From positions 18,485 to 82,484 of the forward strand of contig JAJFKC010000045.1 of NCBI GenBank assembly GCA_021773435.1: a DNA stretch of 64,000 nt, in the 5' to 3' direction. The notes beneath the pieces are model-generated. The model did no database searches and was not told the origin of the DNA. It was given only the letters and a program-made list of their open reading frames with translations. This document shows positions 60,044 to 64,000 of this stretch, in pieces (positions within the stretch are counted from its first letter, which is position 1; the number at the start of each line of letters is the position of its first letter). The DNA is from Porticoccaceae bacterium (GTDB lineage: Bacteria > Pseudomonadota > Gammaproteobacteria > Pseudomonadales > Porticoccaceae). The position numbers and the translations under genes are program-made.

Positions 60044-60099
60044 TATTACAAGTAATATATTACAAGCCACATATTACAAGCTATATGTTACAGGCTATA
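60044..60099. repeat. 4 x 14 bp tandem repeat in the BaiN-BVMO spacer
   Basis: Units TATTACAAGTAATA (60044), TATTACAAGCCACA (60058), TATTACAAGCTATA (60072) and TGTTACAGGCTATA (60086) share a TATTACAAG core. Copy number and unit length equal those of the array upstream of pcnB, although the sequence differs. Confidence 0.9.
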
Positions 60100-60273
60100 A
60101 ATCGGGGGCTATCATCCCACGGAAACACTGATAACGCGCTGGTAAGTGCCTAATATTTTTGTCAACACCCATACACGAATGCCCGATAACAAGTATGATG
60201 TTCGGCCCGTTTATCCCTGATCAATTTAGCCATACCGATCAAAACTAGTAATTACCTTTACAGGAGAAAAATC

Positions 60274-62073
60274 ATGAGCGAGACCAACGTAGAAGAGCTT
60301 GTCACCCACGGCGCAATCCGCCTGGATTCCCCCCAGTTTGGCGTCATGGACCCCCTTTCCGAGGAAACTCACCCTCAGGAATACTATGAGGCCATCAAGA
60401 AGCGCTTTGCCGAGGAGCGAGACATACGGATCAATTACCGACCTGAAGGCTCAGGCAATTACGTTACTGACCCGACCGGTCTATTGGCAAAATTTGACCA
60501 GGACCCCTACGGCGGAGAAATTATCGAACGCGAAGCGCTGAGCGATACCGTCGAGTGTCTGTTTATTGGCGGAGGATTTTCTGCACTACTGACCTCAGCA
60601 CGATTGCGGGAAATTGGCGTGGAGAGTATTCGCATTGTTGAACGCGGCGGCGATGTCGGCGGCACCTGGTACTGGAACCGCTATCCAGGCATCGCCTGTG
60701 ATGTGCCTGCCTACGACTATCTACCCCTGCTCGATGAAATGAAGTACGTGCCGAAACAGCGCTACGCAGAGGGCGACGAGATTTTTAAACACTGCCAGGC
60801 AATTGCCAAAGAATACGACCTCTACAAGCTGGCGGTTTTCCAGACCACCGTCACTGCGACTGTTTGGAACAAGGAAGAGCAACTGTGGCACATCAAAACT
60901 GACCGCGGCGATCATATGAAAGCCCGCTTTGTGATCTGCGCCAACGGCATACTATCGAAGCCCAAACTCACCAAAATCAAAGGCATGGAAACCTTCAAGG
61001 GTCACTCTTTCCATACCTCGCGCTGGGATTACGACTACACCGGTGACGATTTGAGCAAGCTCAAGGACAAGCGGGTCGGCATTATCGGTACCGGCGCAAC
61101 CGCCGTGCAGGCGGTGCCACAGTTAGGTAAAAACGCCAAAGAGCTTTACGTATTCCAGCGCACCCCCTCATCCATCGATATTCGCGACCAATGGCATACC
61201 GATCCTGAATGGGCAAAAAGCCTGCCCGCCGACTGGCAGGCCCAGCGTCGCGAAATATCGCTCAGGCCACCGCAACTGAGCCCAGAAGGCTACGAAAAAA
61301 TAAAGGCCATGCCCCGCGAAGAAAAACGGCGGCGACAGGAGAATGCCAACATCGATTCCATGATGCGCATTCACAGCCGCATCGAAGACATTGTTGACGA
61401 TAAAGCCACCGCAGAGGCCCTGAAACCCTGGTACATGATGATGTGCAAGCGCCCCTGTTTCCACGAGGATTACCTGCCCGCCTTTAACCTGCCCAGTGTT
61501 CATCTGGTCGATACCAAAGGCAAAGGCGTCACCGAGATCACGGAAAAAGGTGCCATTGTCGACGGCGTCGAATACGAACTCGACCTGCTGATCTATGCCA
61601 CCGGCTTTGAAATCCAGAAAACCGGCATTTACAACGAGATTATCGGTGACAAGGGTGTAGAGATTAACGACAAGTACGCAGACGGCATTCGCACCCTCTT
61701 AGGTATGCATTCAAAAGGTTATCCCAACCTGTTTATCATGAATGGCTACCAGGCCTCCTTCCAGTTCAACCTCACCGACATGATGCAAAGTCAGGGCGGC
61801 CATATCGCCGCCTGTGTCGACTATGTCCGCAAACACGATTATCAGGCCATGGATGTCACCGAGGAATCAGAGGAGTTCTGGGTTCAGGAAGTCATTAAAT
61901 TCCGGGGTAAAACCGATCGTAACAAGCAATGCACGCCCGGTTATTACAACTTCGAAGGTGAAGATAACCGCCGCCAGGACGGCACCTATAACGGTGGCTT
62001 TGTGCAATATATGGCCGAAATGGCCGATATTGAGCAGGACTTTGAAAAGCACTTTGCGTTTTCAAAGAAATAA
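60274..62073 (+). CDS. Flavin-containing Baeyer-Villiger-type monooxygenase (2)
   Basis: A 599-residue FAD/NADPH monooxygenase. CLFIGGGFSALLTSARLREI and DVGGTWYWNRYPGIACDVPA form the FAD region, FKGHSFHTSRWDYDY the FxGxxxHTxxW fingerprint, and VGIIGTGATAVQAVPQLG the NADPH site. It is a paralogue of the protein at 52-54 kb, sharing the extended N-terminus and most motifs. It would oxidise ketones or sulfides. AGGAG precedes the ATG. An inverted repeat lies about 50 bases after its stop. Confidence 0.9.
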   Translation: MSETNVEELVTHGAIRLDSPQFGVMDPLSEETHPQEYYEAIKKRFAEERDIRINYRPEGSGNYVTDPTGLLAKFDQDPYGGEIIEREALSDTVECLFIGGGFSALLTSARLREIGVESIRIVERGGDVGGTWYWNRYPGIACDVPAYDYLPLLDEMKYVPKQRYAEGDEIFKHCQAIAKEYDLYKLAVFQTTVTATVWNKEEQLWHIKTDRGDHMKARFVICANGILSKPKLTKIKGMETFKGHSFHTSRWDYDYTGDDLSKLKDKRVGIIGTGATAVQAVPQLGKNAKELYVFQRTPSSIDIRDQWHTDPEWAKSLPADWQAQRREISLRPPQLSPEGYEKIKAMPREEKRRRQENANIDSMMRIHSRIEDIVDDKATAEALKPWYMMMCKRPCFHEDYLPAFNLPSVHLVDTKGKGVTEITEKGAIVDGVEYELDLLIYATGFEIQKTGIYNEIIGDKGVEINDKYADGIRTLLGMHSKGYPNLFIMNGYQASFQFNLTDMMQSQGGHIAACVDYVRKHDYQAMDVTEESEEFWVQEVIKFRGKTDRNKQCTPGYYNFEGEDNRRQDGTYNGGFVQYMAEMADIEQDFEKHFAFSKK

Positions 62074-62120
62074 ACCTGTAAACAGTTAATTTCCAAAACA
62101 GCAAAAGCAAAACCAGACGA

Positions 62121-62167
62121 ACATCAAACGAACATGACGCTAGGTTTATTTGATGTTCGTTTGATGT
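62121..62167. repeat. 15-bp perfect inverted repeat after BVMO (2)
   Basis: ACATCAAACGAACAT (62121-62135) and ATGTTCGTTTGATGT (62153-62167) with a 17-base spacer, 47 bases after the stop. There is no T run. It may end the BVMO transcript or be a remnant of a mobile element between the catabolic genes and the integron debris. Confidence 0.7.
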
Positions 62168-63135
62168 GTTTAGTAGCCCCTTGTCGTAGTCTCTTGTAGC
62201 AGTCCCTCACCTAAGGCCATCATATCGCGTAGGAAATCCCGTGAGTTTTAGCACTACCCGCGAGTTGTTGAAAGAAGGCAGTCAATCGGGCTTTTAACCC
62301 CTTTACCTCCGCGGTTAACCACATGCGTATAAATTTCGGTGGTGGCAACATCCGAGTGCCCCAGCAACTCTTGAATCGTACGTAAATCGTAACCTGCTTC
62401 TAGTAAGTGCGTAGCAAAGCTATGACGAAAACTATGAGATCTAGCGGGTTTTCGCACATCGGCTTCGCGCACCGCTCGCCTGAGGTGTTTGCCCAGGCTT
62501 GACGGATGCATGTGATGGCGGCGCAACGCGCCACTTCTAGGGTCACGGGCAATAGTGCCTGAGGGGAACAAATGCTGCCAGCCTGTTTCTCGAGCCGCAC
62601 TCGGGTACTTTCGTTGTAGAGCATCGGGCAAATAGACTTCCCCATAACCGTCACGAATATCATTACGGTGCAAGCGTTCAACCGTAACGACCTGATCCTT
62701 TTAGGACGGAACCAACTCTTGTGGCAGCATAGTGGCCCGATCCTTATTGCCCTTTCCGCCACGCACAAAAATGTTGTTACTACTAAAGTCGATGTCCTTA
62801 ACACGCAAAGACAGCAACTCGGCCTTACGTAATCCCGTGCCGTACATCAGTTCGACCTGTAAGCGGTAAACACCTCTTAAGTGACTAAGGATATCGGCTA
62901 TCTCGTCGCGGCTGTAGACTACCGGCAAGCGACGATGATTACGGGCGGGCGTAAATTGAAGCGCGCCAACCTCTACCTCTAAAAACCGCCTATAAAGATA
63001 CACCAGGGCATTAAGTGCTATTCTTTGGGTATTAACCGAGCAGGAACGATCTATCGATAAATGACTGTGAAAAGCTTCTACTTCCTGCTCCCCCATCTCC
63101 CTGGGGTGTTGTTTATTATGGTAGAAACTCAACCA

Positions 63136-63156
63136 CTATGCACTGAAAGTGCATAG
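63136..63156. repeat. IS200-type right-end hairpin
   Basis: CTATGCACT (63136-63144), loop GAA, AGTGCATAG (63148-63156): a perfect 9-bp stem about 30 bases after the transposase stop, as TnpA-recognised ends in this family. Confidence 0.8.
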
Positions 63157-63184
63157 GTTGTAACTGGACTGAAAGTCCTAAATT

Positions 63185-63622
63185 CTACTGCTCTAGAATC
63201 ATGTTGCCATCATCCTTATTCGAAGGATTACGATGATGCTCTAAATACTCCTGAACCATTTCATCCATAATGCTCCCTGTCGACCAACCCCCGTAGCCTA
63301 TCGCCCAGAAATGCCGACCCCAATAGCGCTTCTTTAACTCAGGAAATCCCTGCTGAAGAATCCGGGACGTGCGCCCTTTCAGTCGTTTTACCCAATCGCT
63401 AACCGATAACTTGGGTGGATATTCTATGTGCATATGCACATGATCTTTACTCACTACGCCCTTCAATATCTGAACATCCTCAACATCACACACCTGGATG
63501 AGCAAACTTCGACAGCGCACCTGGATATCTCCCCTTAATACCGGATATCTGTACTTCGTCACCCACACCAGGTGCGCTGTAAATCGCGTGATGGTATGAC
63601 CACTTCGTCGCTGTTCACTCAT
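63185..63622 (-). CDS. tnpA: IS200/IS605 family Y1 transposase TnpA
   Basis: A 145-residue, apparently intact HUH single-strand transposase. TAHLVWVTKYRYPVLRGDI opens the fold, the metal-binding HUH motif reads HVHMHIEYPP, and the catalytic Tyr is in MVQEYLEHH near the C-terminus; WGRHFWAIGYGGWSTGSI is the conserved middle segment. It cuts and rejoins single-stranded DNA at the hairpin ends. It is read in the same direction as the integrase gene it interrupts. Confidence 0.95.
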   Translation of the reverse strand: MSEQRRSGHTITRFTAHLVWVTKYRYPVLRGDIQVRCRSLLIQVCDVEDVQILKGVVSKDHVHMHIEYPPKLSVSDWVKRLKGRTSRILQQGFPELKKRYWGRHFWAIGYGGWSTGSIMDEMVQEYLEHHRNPSNKDDGNMILEQ

Positions 63623-63661
63623 AACAGCAAAATAACATTATGTGTGTAGCAGCTAAAGCCT

Positions 63662-63675
63662 TGCACTAAAGTGCA
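63662..63675. repeat. IS200-type left-end hairpin
   Basis: TGCACT (63662-63667), AA, AGTGCA (63670-63675), about 40 bases before the tnpA start, with the same core as the right-end hairpin. Confidence 0.7.
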
Positions 63676-63861
63676 TAGTTTTGACTAGCGGTCTGGGACC
63701 AATAAAGCGTTTAACCCAGTGAATATAAGTGAGTTCGGTTCTGTAGGCTAAGCCACTATTACGCATATGGATTCGTAATTGATCCATAAAACGTGGAGAA
63801 CGAAAGTTGATAGCGGGTTTGATATCATCCATGACGGGCACCATAAACTGTGGTTATCTAC

Positions 63862-64000
63862 GGGGTATCCCCTTAGCTCCACCTATGTCAATATATAGTG
63901 ATGAGCAAAGTGTCAAAGACCTTAAGATCAGGGCGCGATTATCCCGGCACATGGAATCAGTTTATTGAGTGGTTTCATGACGAGGCCTCCTGTCTTGAAT
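63862..64000 (+). mobile_element. Left end of an IS1595-type insertion sequence (runs off the window)
   Basis: The palindromic GGGGTATCCCC (63862-63872) lies 17 bases beyond the integrase ATG and about 30 bases before a transposase start, as the terminal repeat of an IS1595/ISXO2-type element would. The right end and target duplication are outside the window, so the exact boundary is inferred. Confidence 0.6.
63901..64000 (+). CDS. IS1595 family transposase, N-terminal part
   Basis: The ATG at 63901 opens a frame that runs off the right edge, 33 codons read: MSKVSKTLRSGRDYPGTWNQ, then FIEWFHDEASCLE. The (D/T)YP-x-TW-x-x-F-x-x-WF-x-x-E-x-x-C pattern is the start of ISXO2-like transposases, just before their N-terminal zinc ribbon. 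The ribbon and DDx(N/E) catalytic domain are beyond the window. Confidence 0.78.
   Translation, partial: MSKVSKTLRSGRDYPGTWNQFIEWFHDEASCLE

Larger units (their letters stand above)
63129..63697 (-). mobile_element. IS200/IS605-family element inserted in intI (limits approximate)
   Basis: About 570 bp carries only a Y1 transposase gene. It interrupts the integrase between KRFIG and FYHNKQHP, which sets the approximate ends. Subterminal hairpins flank it: CTATGCACT/AGTGCATAG (63136-63156) at the transposase 3' end and TGCACT/AGTGCA (63662-63675) at its 5' end, sharing the sequence AGTGCATAG. There is no tnpB gene. No target duplication is expected for this family. Confidence 0.8.
62254..63844 (-). 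pseudogene. intI: Integron integrase (IntI-type), split by IS200 element and an in-frame stop
   Basis: Three same-strand pieces assemble one tyrosine recombinase. The first (from ATG 63844) reads RFMDQLRIHMRNSGLAYRTE, then YIHWVKRFIG. The second, past the IS200 element, resumes with FYHNKQHPREMGEQEVEAF and GTGLRKAELLSLRVKDID (catalytic Arg). The third has the IntI-specific insert [21 protein letters not shown], then [16 protein letters not shown] (HxxR), [17 protein letters not shown] (Tyr) and [12 protein letters not shown]. Pieces two and three are in one frame, broken only by TAA at 62701-62703 (LVPS-stop-KDQVV). The gene is therefore inactive by two independent lesions. attI would be expected just upstream of 63844. 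Confidence 0.88.

Noticed and set aside
60044..60099. Possible CRISPR array
   Set aside because: The 14-bp units abut without spacers and no cas gene is present; it is a tandem repeat.
62254..63132. Integrase halves as two separate recombinase genes or a frameshift
   Set aside because: Both pieces are in the same frame and form one contiguous catalytic domain interrupted only by TAA.
1..64000. tRNA or rRNA genes
   Set aside because: None of the spacers showed a cloverleaf with TTCRANY-type arm or rRNA-like sequence on inspection; small ones could be missed without a covariance search.

Overview
The window reads as chromosomal DNA of a gammaproteobacterium with roughly balanced base composition, probably a marine member of the Cellvibrionales/OMG type. 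That placement is an inference. It rests on the order dksA-gluQ-pcnB-folK-(deoxynucleoside kinase)-panB, on slyX, htpX, sfsA and yqhA homologues, and on a very lipid/terpenoid-oriented catabolic repertoire. No rRNA, tRNA or CRISPR array was recognised.

Layout. 1-9.6 kb: housekeeping and envelope genes (partial GCS2-type carboxylate-amine ligase, Na/Pi symporter-like protein, an MscS gene broken by two single-base losses, slyX, LEA2-like lipoprotein, CDF transporter, htpX, Rieske protein, SnoaL-like protein, sfsA, aminotransferase). 9.7-15.1 kb: dksA to panB, interrupted by a spacer with a tiny Asn-rich reading frame, a perfect UUCG-loop terminator and a 4x14 bp tandem repeat. 15.5-20.3 kb: an operon of an MMPL-type RND permease, a LolA-like periplasmic protein and an outer-membrane barrel. 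20.3-22.0 kb: a sulfur locus (rhodanese, remnant of an MBL-fold hydrolase with a large internal deletion, YeeE/YedE pair pmpAB) with a palindromic operator candidate. 22.6-31.5 kb: amidohydrolase; a minus-strand operon of SCP-x-type thiolase, DUF35 protein and a small coiled-coil protein; arsI-sigZ; cytochrome c; and a DUF1329-DUF1302 pair, which is a second envelope module of the same flavour as the RND operon.

31.6-62.1 kb is mainly accessory catabolism: two acyl-CoA dehydrogenases, a DUF7064-type protein and an APH-fold kinase, SDRs, cysH, MAPEG, EstB-like serine hydrolase, N-acyl-D-amino-acid deacylase-like protein, styrene-oxide-isomerase-like membrane protein, 3-hydroxyisobutyrate-dehydrogenase-like enzyme, ACMSD-type amidohydrolase, two Baeyer-Villiger-type monooxygenases and a CaiB/BaiF CoA transferase. 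Between these lie tandem DUF4344 metallopeptidases, a Sel1 lipoprotein divergent from a CsgG-like protein, an RRM protein, a VF530 protein, yqhA and two FAD oxidoreductases. Together they suggest uptake of a hydrophobic cyclic or branched substrate across the envelope, ring or ketone oxygenation, CoA activation and side-chain beta-oxidation. That combined pathway is inferred, not shown.

62.1-64.0 kb is a wrecked integron platform. An IntI-type integrase gene carries an in-frame stop and is split by an intact IS200-type element, and an IS1595-type transposase begins immediately beyond its start and runs off the window.

The most striking unexplained pattern is the recurrence, in at least ten intergenic spacers, of short tandem duplications (usually 13-17 bp, 2-4 copies), many just upstream of start codons, plus an in-frame 24 bp duplication inside cysH.
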